DNA of 42,681 nt from Candidatus Bathyarchaeota archaeon. GTDB taxonomy: Archaea > Thermoproteota > Bathyarchaeia > Bathyarchaeales > Bathycorpusculaceae. Positions 1 through 7,774 of the stretch are shown in pieces. Position numbers and translations under genes: made by a program. The DNA lies in assembly GCA_013388895.1 (NCBI GenBank), contig JACAEK010000037.1, positions 1 to 42,681 on the forward strand, written 5' to 3'. The notes under the pieces were generated by a model, which was not told where the DNA came from, ran no database searches, and was given only the letters and a program-made list of their open reading frames with translations. Positions within the stretch are counted from its first letter, which is position 1, and every line of letters begins with the position of its first letter.

Positions 1-14
1 AAAAACAAAAGGCG

Positions 15-37
15 GGTTACAACCAACACACCAGTCC
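15..37 (+). repeat. 23-bp direct repeat, copy 1 (upstream of MFS gene)
   Basis: This copy begins GGTTACAACCAA and ends ACACCAGTCC. It recurs at 1473-1495 in the same orientation with one mismatch (C to T at the 13th base). The two copies bracket the single MFS gene. The function is unknown; it resembles neither a tRNA end nor a promoter element that I recognise. A 22/23 match is not expected by chance in a window of this size. Confidence 0.8.
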
Positions 38-147
38 ATTCGCTAATAGGCTTTGTCGTTGGTTTTTTTGTTTTCTGTAGTGGGTTTGCGTCTTTGGGGC
101 ACCTGAGGATTTCATCCAGTATCATCGAGTTATGGACTTTCACAAGA

Positions 148-157
148 CTTATATTAA
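148..157 (+). promoter_or_regulatory. TATA-like box of the MFS gene
   Basis: An AT-rich element (CTTATATTAA) is centred about 26 bp before position 178. That places transcription start just ahead of the GGTGGG ribosome binding site at 182-187 and the GTG start at 194. The spacing fits a standard archaeal promoter with a leader of about 15 nt. It is inferred from sequence only. Confidence 0.5.
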
Positions 158-193
158 TTCAGAAATGACCTTTGTGTCTAAGGTGGGAGACAA

Positions 194-1411
194 GTGCTGA
201 ATCCAGATGAAAATGCGACTTCTCCAAACAGATTGTTTATTCCCTCTTTGGTGGTGTCAAATTTCGCAATAAACACACTCGGAATTTTGACGGCCCTTTT
301 CCTGCTCGACATGTCCCAGACATTTGGAGTTTCCCGTGGCGTAATGGGACAAACCAACACCGTCTCCTCCGTCGTCAGCATAGTCTTTGCACTGGCCATG
401 GGAATCCTGAGCATTCGCTTCACGCATCGGTCCCTGATTGTAACCGGTATGATCCTCTACAGTTTATCGACCCTCGGATGCTACTTCGCTTGGGATATCA
501 ACTCGATGCTTCTTTTCTATTCATTCAACGGTTTGGCTTTGGCGATCTTCGTACCAATGACGAACACGTTAATTGGAGATTTCATGAAACCTGAAAGGAG
601 GGCATTTGCAATCGGCTGGACTATTGCGGCGGGATCACTTGCCTACTTCATCGGCGCTCCCCTAATGGGCGTATTATCGGGCTTTGGAGGATGGCGGCTC
701 GTACTTCTAGGTTTTATTCTACCCTTCTCCATCGTAGGACTGCTAATGATAGGAGCTTTCGTTCCTTCAGCAAAGCAAAGCTCCGCAGTTGTCGCTGCAG
801 ATGAAACATATATGAAAAGCTTTAGGAACATCATCTCAAACCGATCTGCAGTGGGTTGCTTAGTCGGAACAGTGTTTCGTTATGCGGTGTTTGCGGCGCT
901 CCTTTTCTACGGAACCGCCTTCACGATAGAGCGGTTCGGCCTGTCAATAGACTTCGCCTCCATCGTCATTTTGATCGCGGCACTATTTTACACTCTTGGC
1001 AGCCTTGCTTGTGGATCATTCGTGAAGAGATTGGGAAGAAAATCATCAACGGTTATATCCGTGTTGCTGGCTGGTTTTTTCACAGTTTCATACGCGTATG
1101 CACCGAGCATATGGTTGAGCGTAACTCTGATGTCGATTGCTGGCTGGCTAGACGGTTTAGCTGCCTCAGCATCTACTAGTCTCAGCTTGGAACAGATGCC
1201 CGAGTTACGAGGCACCATGATGTCTCTGTCCTACGCGTTTGTCGGCATTGGCTCTGCTATTGGGGCGGCGATGGGAGGGTTAACACTGATCTTCTATGAC
1301 TATGAAGAACTGGGAATTGTCTTGGGCAGCATGGGAATCATAGCCGCAATAATCTTTCAGTTTCTAACTGTCGATCAAGAAGAAACTCGAAAACGACTTC
1401 AACAGCATTGA
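194..1411 (+). CDS. Major facilitator superfamily permease
   Basis: This is a 405-residue integral membrane protein with about twelve hydrophobic segments and a hydrophilic central linker around residues 190-215. That is the 6+6 layout and usual length of MFS transporters. It would move a small solute or drug across the cytoplasmic membrane by a proton- or solute-coupled mechanism. The cytoplasmic loop between helices 2 and 3 carries a basic pair (around FTHRS) rather than a textbook MFS motif A. The GTG start is preferred because GGTGGG lies 6-11 nt upstream. The gene stands alone between two copies of a 23-bp direct repeat, with a minus-strand gene downstream. The substrate cannot be read from the sequence; the arabinose-efflux/drug-efflux type is likeliest. 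Confidence 0.85.
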   Translation: MLNPDENATSPNRLFIPSLVVSNFAINTLGILTALFLLDMSQTFGVSRGVMGQTNTVSSVVSIVFALAMGILSIRFTHRSLIVTGMILYSLSTLGCYFAWDINSMLLFYSFNGLALAIFVPMTNTLIGDFMKPERRAFAIGWTIAAGSLAYFIGAPLMGVLSGFGGWRLVLLGFILPFSIVGLLMIGAFVPSAKQSSAVVAADETYMKSFRNIISNRSAVGCLVGTVFRYAVFAALLFYGTAFTIERFGLSIDFASIVILIAALFYTLGSLACGSFVKRLGRKSSTVISVLLAGFFTVSYAYAPSIWLSVTLMSIAGWLDGLAASASTSLSLEQMPELRGTMMSLSYAFVGIGSAIGAAMGGLTLIFYDYEELGIVLGSMGIIAAIIFQFLTVDQEETRKRLQQH

Positions 1412-1472
1412 TTCAATCTGCGATACAAAATTCAACACTTGAAGTATCTGTAGATGTCTCTACTATTGCTTA

Positions 1473-1495
1473 GGTTACAACCAATACACCAGTCC
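1473..1495 (+). repeat. 23-bp direct repeat, copy 2 (downstream of MFS gene)
   Basis: This is the second copy of the element at 15-37, with 22 of 23 bases identical and the same orientation. It lies 61 bp after the MFS stop codon. The spacing between copies is about 1.46 kb and spans exactly one gene with its promoter. Confidence 0.8.
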
Positions 1496-1569
1496 GAAGA
1501 AAATATTGAACAAAGTTCAACTTGTTGCAGCAGCAAGTGAAGTAGGTTAATGCTTAGCTTTTTTCGTTC

Positions 1570-2043
1570 CTAAAGCTCTTTCCATCCCATCAATGGAGGT
1601 TCTATGCCCATCTGCCAGAGAAGTGCAATCAGCTCGCCCCTGTGATGAACTTCCTCCTCAAATACGTGGATTAAAACATCTTCTGCTGTGATTTCAATAG
1701 CTTCATTCGCATCGTTCGTTACTGTATATTTCTTCTCAAGTCCGTCAATCGGTAGCGATTTTAAGTATTCTCGCATCCGCATTTCGACATGTTCCATGTA
1801 GGCTCTAACCTCTTGAAAAATCTGATATTCGTCGAATTTTCTGTGGGAATGAACGTTTTCTTTCGTTAAAAAGTCCAGCCAATAATCAATTGCACCCAAG
1901 GTGTGTATGAATATGTTCCTGAGAGAATGGAAGCTTGCCTCGCGATTCTTAACAAATTCATCCCAAGAAAGTTTGGCAAGCGCTTCAAAATATCTATGTC
2001 TCACTTTCTCATTGTATTCCAAAAGCTGCCTAACATCAACCAT
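1570..2043 (-). CDS. DinB-like metal-binding four-helix protein
   Basis: The protein has 157 residues from the chosen ATG and is predicted to be soluble and helical. It resembles the DinB/YfiT superfamily of metal-dependent thiol-transferase-like enzymes. The two family signatures are visible: an early His in the helix containing SFHSLRNIFIH, and a C-terminal HHRGEL segment that supplies the other metal ligands. I chose the internal ATG at 2043 because GGTGAT lies 6 nt upstream and the family fold begins there; an upstream ATG at 2091 would add an unconvincing 16-residue tail. The substrate is unknown. In other organisms such proteins take part in low-molecular-weight thiol chemistry or stress responses. 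Confidence 0.75.
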   Translation of the reverse strand: MVDVRQLLEYNEKVRHRYFEALAKLSWDEFVKNREASFHSLRNIFIHTLGAIDYWLDFLTKENVHSHRKFDEYQIFQEVRAYMEHVEMRMREYLKSLPIDGLEKKYTVTNDANEAIEITAEDVLIHVFEEEVHHRGELIALLWQMGIEPPLMGWKEL

Positions 2044-2145
2044 TAACATCACCATCATACAAGGCATCTTTAAAGAAAATGTCCAACTCAAGTATTAATC
2101 ATTTCTCCTGTATACCAAGCAGGGCAGACTGTTGTTTGCGTCGCC

Positions 2146-4272
2146 TCATGTTATAACAAAAGTCACTACGTATTGGGCGTGGGTTGCCGTGTTTGGGACT
2201 AACACTTCTAAGTATGCGTAAACATAAGAAGTTCCAGCGTATGACCTTTCGATGTGAACCCAAATGTACTCAGTGTCCGACGCAGCAAGGTCGTACCATG
2301 CGCCTGTCTGCTGGCTATACGCGCCGTTCAAGACGACTATTTGAGTCGAGTTGGAGCCGTCATAAATGCTTACAGAACAGTTTGTTAGCCGTGCCAAGTT
2401 TGATTGGTCGTAGGCTTTAAGCCTAACCTTCCAGTTCGCACCGTGATTTTCAGTCAATCGTAAAACATAATTGAAATCTGCCTCGCTTGTCCACGTGTGC
2501 ACGAGAGTAACATCTATCTTCCAACTATCTTGAACTGCGTCGCTGCTTTCTATGCTTCCTTTAAATCTAATCGTAAAAGTTGATGAATTTAGATACGTGG
2601 AAACGGAAACGTTGTTCCATCCATTCACAAGGTCTGTGAACAAGTTCTGCCAAGATGAACCATTCCAAAGGTCCACTCTGATTTTTTCAGGAAATGCGCT
2701 GTCAGCGGAAAATGAGTAACTTCCCGAACCTGAACCATCGTTGTTGTTTGGTCCTACGTCGTCAAAATTGCCATTAAGTTTGAAGTAAGACCTCAAGTTA
2801 GCCTCGGTTCCTGTTAATTCAGTGTTGTAGTCGCTTTGTATTTGCGCAAGAGTTCTCGCAACGTTCCAGTACCTCAAATCGTCTCCGTGCCCATCTACTG
2901 GTTCGTTAGCACCAGGACTGTTAAGAAACCTGTTCTGTGTTGGTGACGGTGTGGTCCCCGTCCATGTTCCGCTGAGGCTGTTCGCGTCTAGCGTAGGCAT
3001 ATTACTCTCGGTGCCAACATACAAGAAAAGATTGTTATTATTCTCATCCCATACAATCGCAACAAAAAACCACGTATCGTTGGAGAAAGAGTATGCACTA
3101 GTCATTGAGCCAGTTGCTCCCCAATCTAAGACAAGATTTGTCCCTGCCCAACGAGTCTCCATGTTTCCGTCTTGCCCCCAAAATCTGCCCTGCACAGACG
3201 AATCCATTTTGACCCAAAAAGAAATTGTGCCAGTCGCAGAACCCCAGTCAGGAGTTCCGTCACCTATTATCATGTATCCGCCAGAAGCATCCAAAGAATA
3301 CGTGTTTGTCTTGTTCACGCAGATAGCCAATTCTTCGTTTGCTTCATTATAGTCTAAAGCCGTCCATTGAACCTCCAAATCAACCTCATAATTGGGCGCC
3401 TCATATTCAATATACATGGCATACCAATAATTAGCGAACGCGCCAGCACTAGGATTCGTAGGCATGGGACTTGCTTCATTAGCATCAGCTGGAGTGTTTT
3501 GGCTCCATCTACCTCTTGCTGACTGGAATTCTCCTGCATCTGCAGAACTGGTCGAATAGTAAACACTGCCTCCCGCGTGAGCCCACCCAATCCACGTTAC
3601 AGTGTTCTTTGGCCAGCTATAATCTGAAACGTCAATCGTATTCCACCCGCTGGATACAGTCACATTGTATGCTTCTGTTCTTTTCACAGCACCACTTGGG
3701 TCAGTTAGTGTGCCTCCTGTGTATAGGGCGATAGCTACCGTTCCTGTTCCACTGTAACGTAAGTGAAGTCTTGTGACTGTCATGTTGTCAATGCTGGGCG
3801 ATGTGCCTCCCATGTATCGATAGTTTGTGTGGATTAATGTGCTTGTGAAGGAGCTTGAAGTAATTCCCCAACTGTCTACTGTTGCATTGATATTTCCCTC
3901 TTCTAAAGTATCATAGTTTGAATCGGGGCCAGTCTGTTGCGCTGAAAAGTTGTCGTGTGTTCCCTTATCAGCAGAAGAGTCTACGTTAGATGTGTTGTTA
4001 TCAACGTAGTCTTGTGTTTCATTCTGAGTTGGTGTGATGATGTTAACGTTGGCGCTTGTATTGTTCATGTAAACCCTGCTGGAAGCAGATGTGCCATTTT
4101 GAAGAATCACAGGCGGCGAATCGAGAGCCGCATAATTCTGCTTTGCCATGGAATAATACGTGGTTCCAGATGCACTTGTTAGGGCATGAACCAGCAAAAC
4201 AAACATAGTCAAAACTAACCAAATCAGACGCCGAATTATCTTAGGATTCAAACTTGTTTTCACTCTACTCAC
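2146..4272 (-). CDS. Large secreted surface protein with LamG domain
   Basis: The 708-residue product has an N-terminal membrane segment at about residues 14-33, then a Thr/Ser/Asn-rich exported region. A beta-rich module covers about 120-300 and a LamG/concanavalin A-like domain about 320-520. The LamG part shows the typical order SFWVKMDS, WFFVAIVWDE and DDLRYWNVARTLAQIQ. C-terminal Ig-like beta segments follow, and many N-glycosylation sequons are present. It is probably a cell-surface or pilus-associated adhesin or carbohydrate binder. Translation starts at GTG 4272, with AGGAGA 7 nt upstream. It is the last gene of a minus-strand trio with the two genes at 4317-5355. I see no catalytic signature and no clear C-terminal membrane anchor. 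Confidence 0.75.
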   Translation of the reverse strand: MSRVKTSLNPKIIRRLIWLVLTMFVLLVHALTSASGTTYYSMAKQNYAALDSPPVILQNGTSASSRVYMNNTSANVNIITPTQNETQDYVDNNTSNVDSSADKGTHDNFSAQQTGPDSNYDTLEEGNINATVDSWGITSSSFTSTLIHTNYRYMGGTSPSIDNMTVTRLHLRYSGTGTVAIALYTGGTLTDPSGAVKRTEAYNVTVSSGWNTIDVSDYSWPKNTVTWIGWAHAGGSVYYSTSSADAGEFQSARGRWSQNTPADANEASPMPTNPSAGAFANYWYAMYIEYEAPNYEVDLEVQWTALDYNEANEELAICVNKTNTYSLDASGGYMIIGDGTPDWGSATGTISFWVKMDSSVQGRFWGQDGNMETRWAGTNLVLDWGATGSMTSAYSFSNDTWFFVAIVWDENNNNLFLYVGTESNMPTLDANSLSGTWTGTTPSPTQNRFLNSPGANEPVDGHGDDLRYWNVARTLAQIQSDYNTELTGTEANLRSYFKLNGNFDDVGPNNNDGSGSGSYSFSADSAFPEKIRVDLWNGSSWQNLFTDLVNGWNNVSVSTYLNSSTFTIRFKGSIESSDAVQDSWKIDVTLVHTWTSEADFNYVLRLTENHGANWKVRLKAYDQSNLARLTNCSVSIYDGSNSTQIVVLNGAYSQQTGAWYDLAASDTEYIWVHIERSYAGTSYVYAYLEVLVPNTATHAQYVVTFVIT

Positions 4273-4278
4273 GAGTAG
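4265..4278. repeat. Perfect 6-bp inverted repeat over the LamG gene start
   Basis: CTACTC and GAGTAG, separated by 2 nt, form a small palindrome that covers the GTG start codon of the LamG gene. As RNA it could only make a tight two-base-loop hairpin; as DNA it could be a dimeric repressor half-site pair. It is short enough to be chance. Confidence 0.35.
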
Positions 4279-4316
4279 TCTCCTCTGACGTAGTGAAAAA
4301 GGGATGGAAGAGGTGA

Positions 4317-4865
4317 TTAGGTGACATCGACAGCTATCACTATAGTCGTCGAGATACCAGTCGTTGCCCCTGCAGTCGCTTTTGTCTCAACTTTTATTGC
4401 CCATTCCTGTCCAGCGCCTATTGCGAAATAGCCTATTTGTGTTGGCTCGGTCCAATCGTCTGTAGCTGTAGTGTATGTCAGGTTTCCCAACTCTGTTCCG
4501 TTCGCTGCGATTAACCTAAAGACTATACTAGTGAAGTTGCTAACGTTTGGGTTACCATCGCCGGGGCTAATTGAAACATGTCTAAGTCTGATCTGCTTTG
4601 CTGCAGTAGCGGTTATGTTGACTGCCTCGTCGTAATACAAAGTCACATTTGGATATGCACTGAGACTCAAGCTGGCAAAAGTATTGTTTGTTCCAAGGCT
4701 CAGAATACCTGAGGAATCTTTACCTGTCGTGAAATAAACTGCGGCTGCTCCTATAGTGGCTGACGATTGCGCAAGCATAGCGTAATATATAGCTGCGCTT
4801 GCCGAAACGATGAGCATAGATATCAAGAGTAAAGCCAGAAAATCCAACGACTTTCTATTCTTCAA
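4317..4865 (-). CDS. Secreted filament-like / TasA-type surface subunit (putative)
   Basis: This 182-residue protein has an N-terminal export segment (about residues 8-30, ending in an Ala/Ser-rich stretch). The rest is small, beta-rich, rich in Thr, Ala and Asn, and carries several N-glycosylation sequons. Size and layout resemble archaeal pilin-like or TasA/camelysin-type biofilm filament subunits, but there is no class III signal-peptide cleavage motif, so a type IV pilin is less likely. The start is TTG 4865: a perfect GGAGGTGA lies 4 nt before it and overlaps the stop of the upstream membrane-protein gene, implying translational coupling. It lies directly before the LamG gene. The filament role is inferred from size, export signal and context only. 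Confidence 0.6.
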   Translation of the reverse strand: MKNRKSLDFLALLLISMLIVSASAAIYYAMLAQSSATIGAAAVYFTTGKDSSGILSLGTNNTFASLSLSAYPNVTLYYDEAVNITATAAKQIRLRHVSISPGDGNPNVSNFTSIVFRLIAANGTELGNLTYTTATDDWTEPTQIGYFAIGAGQEWAIKVETKATAGATTGISTTIVIAVDVT

Positions 4866-4869
4866 TCTT

Positions 4870-5355
4870 TCACCTCCTCTCCAACTTCTCTTTTAGCTTT
4901 TCAGGAACTACGAGAAACGCAATGCCTATCCCAAGAATCATCGCGCTTGACATGAGCGCCGCAGTGAGGACATATGATGTGTCTTTGCAGTATAACGAAA
5001 AGAAGAAGGTAGAAATGAGCACAGTTGGGAAAGTAACGCAGCTGGCGAAGACTTTTGCAGTTCCCCAAGACTTTTTCGAAACCAAAAGGTATACGTTGAT
5101 TCCGATGACATTAGCCAAAGCAAGAGCAAGATAAAGAAAGCTATAGGAAAAGCGCATATATTCTCCGAAGCTCGCGATGAATTCTCTGCTCATGAACATG
5201 TTTACATAGCCGAAAACTGCAGCAGCTTCATAGAGATACGATATCAATCTGTTGAAGTGTTCCATGACACAAGTGAGAAGCGCTAGAGCTATGAAGAGAT
5301 CGATGCCCAAGAATAGAAAAAACTCTGGCAAGAGTTCAATCGCCAAGTTCAGCAC
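4870..5355 (-). CDS. Integral membrane protein of surface cassette, unknown function
   Basis: The 161-residue protein has about four or five hydrophobic helices and a short basic C-terminal tail (EKLKEKLERR). I do not recognise the family. It shows no signal-peptidase Ser/Lys pair and no archaeosortase Cys-Arg-Arg pattern. It is the first gene of the cassette with the secreted 182-residue protein and the LamG protein, and its stop codon is embedded in the next gene's ribosome binding site. It could help export or anchor the surface proteins, which is an inference from position. The GTG start has only a weak GTGA upstream, so the exact N-terminus is uncertain. Confidence 0.6.
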   Translation of the reverse strand: MLNLAIELLPEFFLFLGIDLFIALALLTCVMEHFNRLISYLYEAAAVFGYVNMFMSREFIASFGEYMRFSYSFLYLALALANVIGINVYLLVSKKSWGTAKVFASCVTFPTVLISTFFFSLYCKDTSYVLTAALMSSAMILGIGIAFLVVPEKLKEKLERR

Positions 5356-5492
5356 TCACGTTTCATTGTTCTACCTCAGAATCAGACTGAAAACGAGTAA
5401 AGCGTTATGAAGCTAAAATACACATTTCGGGTACATACCAGTCATTCTTAATGCATAAAGCGTAGAATGTTCAGACTTACATTGATGGGTTC

Positions 5493-5909
5493 ATGTCACT
5501 AAAAATCGGAGAAATTATGATTAAAGATGTTGTAACGTTAGAAGGAAAAGTAACTGCTGAAGAAGTAGCAATTATAATGGACGAGCGTGGAATAGGCTGT
5601 GTGATCGTTGTCCAAGATGAAAACCCCATTGGGATAATCACTGAACGAGACATGCTAAAACGCGTCTTGCTTGAATCAAAGGATCCGAAAACCACAAAGG
5701 CATTTCAGATAATGTCCGCCCCTCTTCTCTTTGGGCACCCAAATATGTCTGTTCAAGAGGCGGTGAAGTTGATGACTGAAAAGAGAATCAAGAAACTTCC
5801 GATAATTGCCGAAGATCAACTAGTCGGTATGCTAACTTTGACTGACCTTGCCCGTTCTGTAGCCTATTTGGAGCACATCTTTTCCAAGATGGAGAATAAC
5901 GCAAAATAG
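5493..5909 (+). CDS. Two-CBS-domain protein
   Basis: The 138-residue protein consists of a tandem pair of CBS domains (about residues 5-65 and 72-130). Conserved turns include IGIITERDMLKRV at the end of the first repeat and VGMLTLTDLARSV at the end of the second. Stand-alone CBS pairs bind adenosine nucleotides and act as energy-state sensors for partner proteins. No enzymatic domain is fused. It is probably cotranscribed with the membrane-anchored cysteine-tail protein that starts 12 nt downstream, a possible partner. It is divergent from the surface cassette, sharing a 137-bp promoter region. Confidence 0.85.
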   Translation: MSLKIGEIMIKDVVTLEGKVTAEEVAIIMDERGIGCVIVVQDENPIGIITERDMLKRVLLESKDPKTTKAFQIMSAPLLFGHPNMSVQEAVKLMTEKRIKKLPIIAEDQLVGMLTLTDLARSVAYLEHIFSKMENNAK

Positions 5910-5921
5910 CGAGGAAACAGT

Positions 5922-6260
5922 GTGCTGCCACTAGACTCCATTTTAATCGCGATTTTTGTTTTCGTAATGGTGCTTGCATACATTTTCATTCTTAGAAAAC
6001 TCAGACCTGAACTTGTTCCCTTAAAGAACATTACAAAGCAAAATCCAAGTAAAACCAACAACAGAAACTCGAGAGAGAAGAAGAAAAACTCGATGAAGGA
6101 AACCCAAACTCGAGGAGATTCTGTTCTAAACTCTGAGCCTTTATGCTTACATGAATTTGGCTATTTAGGAACACTTTCAAAGAATTCAAAAATTCCGGAC
6201 GAGTGCCTTGGATGTCCGCAAATAGTAAAATGTCTAGCGACCGGACGATCCAGCGATTAG
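5922..6260 (+). CDS. Membrane-anchored protein with C-terminal four-cysteine motif
   Basis: The 112-residue protein has one N-terminal transmembrane helix (about residues 5-24), then a basic, Asn/Lys-rich linker of about 45 residues. The C-terminal module holds Cys75, Cys95, Cys98 and Cys104, with the conserved-looking text HEFGYLGTL and IPDECLGC between them. The arrangement C-x19-C-x2-C-x5-C suggests a zinc or Fe-S site on the cytoplasmic side. I recall similar tails on other archaeal hypothetical proteins but know no assigned function. It starts with GTG 12 nt after the CBS gene, which suggests an operon. Confidence 0.65.
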   Translation: MLPLDSILIAIFVFVMVLAYIFILRKLRPELVPLKNITKQNPSKTNNRNSREKKKNSMKETQTRGDSVLNSEPLCLHEFGYLGTLSKNSKIPDECLGCPQIVKCLATGRSSD

Positions 6261-6377
6261 GCTTGTAGAAAAAATCTGCTTGTTATCTGACAGAGTCCAA
6301 GTTAGCCCGTCCAATCGCGAAACTTCATTATAGAATCATTATGTTTGTTCCTATTCAGAATTTTGAGTGACTTATGC

Positions 6378-6755
6378 TTATTGAAACATAAGTGTTAAAG
6401 TGCGTACAAACCGTTGTCCGGTTAGGGCTGCTGTTCCGAAGGCTATTGGAAACCACAGAGGCACACCTAAGAATGTAGGGTTGCTATATTGCCAGACTTG
6501 AAAATGTACAAAAACAGCTTCGATTAGTGAACTCAACACAGCAATAGCTGCGAAAAAGTACAAGTCATACCGTTCATGCCAAACCAACAACATTGTAAGG
6601 CATTCTGCCAATACGACCATGAAGAGAAGCATATTGTCTCTCCAAAGCATCGCAATAGAAACTGTCAGCAAAGCCAAAGCAGTAATTTCTATCAGAAGCT
6701 CTCTAAACATTTGCTTTTGGCTTTCTATGCCTTGATTCTCTGAAGCTTCTGTCAT
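6378..6755 (-). CDS. Small multi-spanning membrane protein, unknown function
   Basis: The protein is about 125 residues, with about four hydrophobic helices. A WQYSNPTFLGVPLWFPIAFG segment near the C-terminus is the most distinctive part; similar Gly-Pro-Trp loops occur in uncharacterised bacterial and archaeal membrane proteins. I chose ATG 6755 over ATG 6776 because a TATA-like CTTAATAAG at about 6786-6795 on this strand puts transcription start near 6764. The gene is divergent from the UbiA gene, and their promoters overlap in about 100 bp, so shared regulation is possible. Confidence 0.6.
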   Translation of the reverse strand: MTEASENQGIESQKQMFRELLIEITALALLTVSIAMLWRDNMLLFMVVLAECLTMLLVWHERYDLYFFAAIAVLSSLIEAVFVHFQVWQYSNPTFLGVPLWFPIAFGTAALTGQRFVRTLTLMFQ

Positions 6756-6805
6756 TTGTATCCGCCCAGCAACCATGATCGTCTTATTAAGGCAAGTTTC
6801 GGCAT

Positions 6806-6815
6806 GTTTATATGG
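6806..6815 (+). promoter_or_regulatory. TATA-like box for the UbiA-radical SAM-prenyl synthase cluster
   Basis: GTTTATATGG is centred near 6810. An archaeal start site about 26 bp downstream (about 6836) falls right before GGAGAT at 6838-6843 and the ATG at 6853. This supports 6853 rather than 6775 as the start of the UbiA gene. Confidence 0.5.
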
Positions 6816-6852
6816 TTTTCTCGAATCATCGTCTTTTGGAGATTTAGAAAGA

Positions 6853-7770
6853 ATGGCAAAACTTGAGAAGCTACGTGCTCTGTTGGTTCTTTCTCGCCCA
6901 GCGTTTCATTCCGTAGGAGTGGTGCCCTTCATTCTTGGCACGGTGTTATCTTGGCGATTAGACGGAACTTTCAATTGGGAAATTTTTGCTTTAGGCACAT
7001 TGGGCGTGGTGTTCATAATGTTGGCAACATACTATGCAGGTGAATACTGGGATTTTAAGGAAGATGCCTTATCTGCTCGTTCTGGTTCCAGTCGCTTTGC
7101 CGGAGGCTCTCAAATTTTGCAGCGTGGGCTTCTGTCTCGCTATGTTGCTTTCTGGGCTTCTATTGTAGGTGTAGTTTTGGCTCTTGCAGTTGGGTTTGTT
7201 CTCCAGTTTGGATATCAAACAGGGCAGTGGACACTCTTTTTTGGTGTTTTAGGCATCTTTGGCGGTTTTTTCTATTCTACACGTCCAGTGCGTTGGGTGA
7301 GCCGAGGCTGGGGCGAAATCTGGATTGCTTTCTGCTACGGTTGGCTCCCAGTGGCAGTTGGCTACTATCTACAAACAGGAACTATAGCGTTGGTGATCCA
7401 TTGGATGGCAATTCCAATAGGCTTCACTATTTTCAACGTCATTTTGCTCAACGAGTTTCCTGATTACGAAGCTGATTTGTCAGCGAAGAAAACCAATTTG
7501 GCAGTGCGTTTGGGTCTGGAGCGCGCTTCTTTGCTTTACAGTTTTGTTAACGTTGGAAGCTTGGTTGCAATGTTTTTCTCGGTGAGTCAAGGTGTGCCTC
7601 TGCAGATACTGTGGTTCTACTTGCCCATAATGTTGCTTTCATTAGTGCTGGTTGCATTAATGATGCGCGGGTACTGGCAGAATCGTGCTATATTGGAGAG
7701 GATGTGCGCTGCTAATCTGATAGTAAATCTGGGCACAACTGCAGCTTTTATCTTCGCCTTTCTGAGTTGA
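6853..7770 (+). CDS. UbiA-family prenyltransferase (MenA-like)
   Basis: The 305-residue membrane enzyme has about eight or nine helices. Both UbiA acidic motifs are present: the first loop reads YWDFKEDALSARSG followed by GGSQIL, and the second reads NEFPDYEADLSAKKTNLAVRLG. These Asp residues bind Mg-diphosphate, and the second motif closely resembles that of MenA-type 1,4-dihydroxy-2-naphthoate prenyltransferases. It would transfer an isoprenoid chain to an acceptor in the membrane. The start is ATG 6853, with GGAGAT about 10 nt upstream. It is followed 4 nt later by a radical SAM gene, and a polyprenyl synthase lies next. The acceptor is not identified; a quinone or another aromatic or tetrapyrrole ring is possible. 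Confidence 0.85.
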   Translation: MAKLEKLRALLVLSRPAFHSVGVVPFILGTVLSWRLDGTFNWEIFALGTLGVVFIMLATYYAGEYWDFKEDALSARSGSSRFAGGSQILQRGLLSRYVAFWASIVGVVLALAVGFVLQFGYQTGQWTLFFGVLGIFGGFFYSTRPVRWVSRGWGEIWIAFCYGWLPVAVGYYLQTGTIALVIHWMAIPIGFTIFNVILLNEFPDYEADLSAKKTNLAVRLGLERASLLYSFVNVGSLVAMFFSVSQGVPLQILWFYLPIMLLSLVLVALMMRGYWQNRAILERMCAANLIVNLGTTAAFIFAFLS

Positions 7771-7774
7771 GCAC

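Noticed and set aside
6775-6852. An upstream ATG that would lengthen the UbiA protein by 26 residues.
   Set aside because: The TATA-like box at 6806-6815 lies inside this stretch, so it would not be transcribed; the ATG at 6853 has a ribosome binding site.
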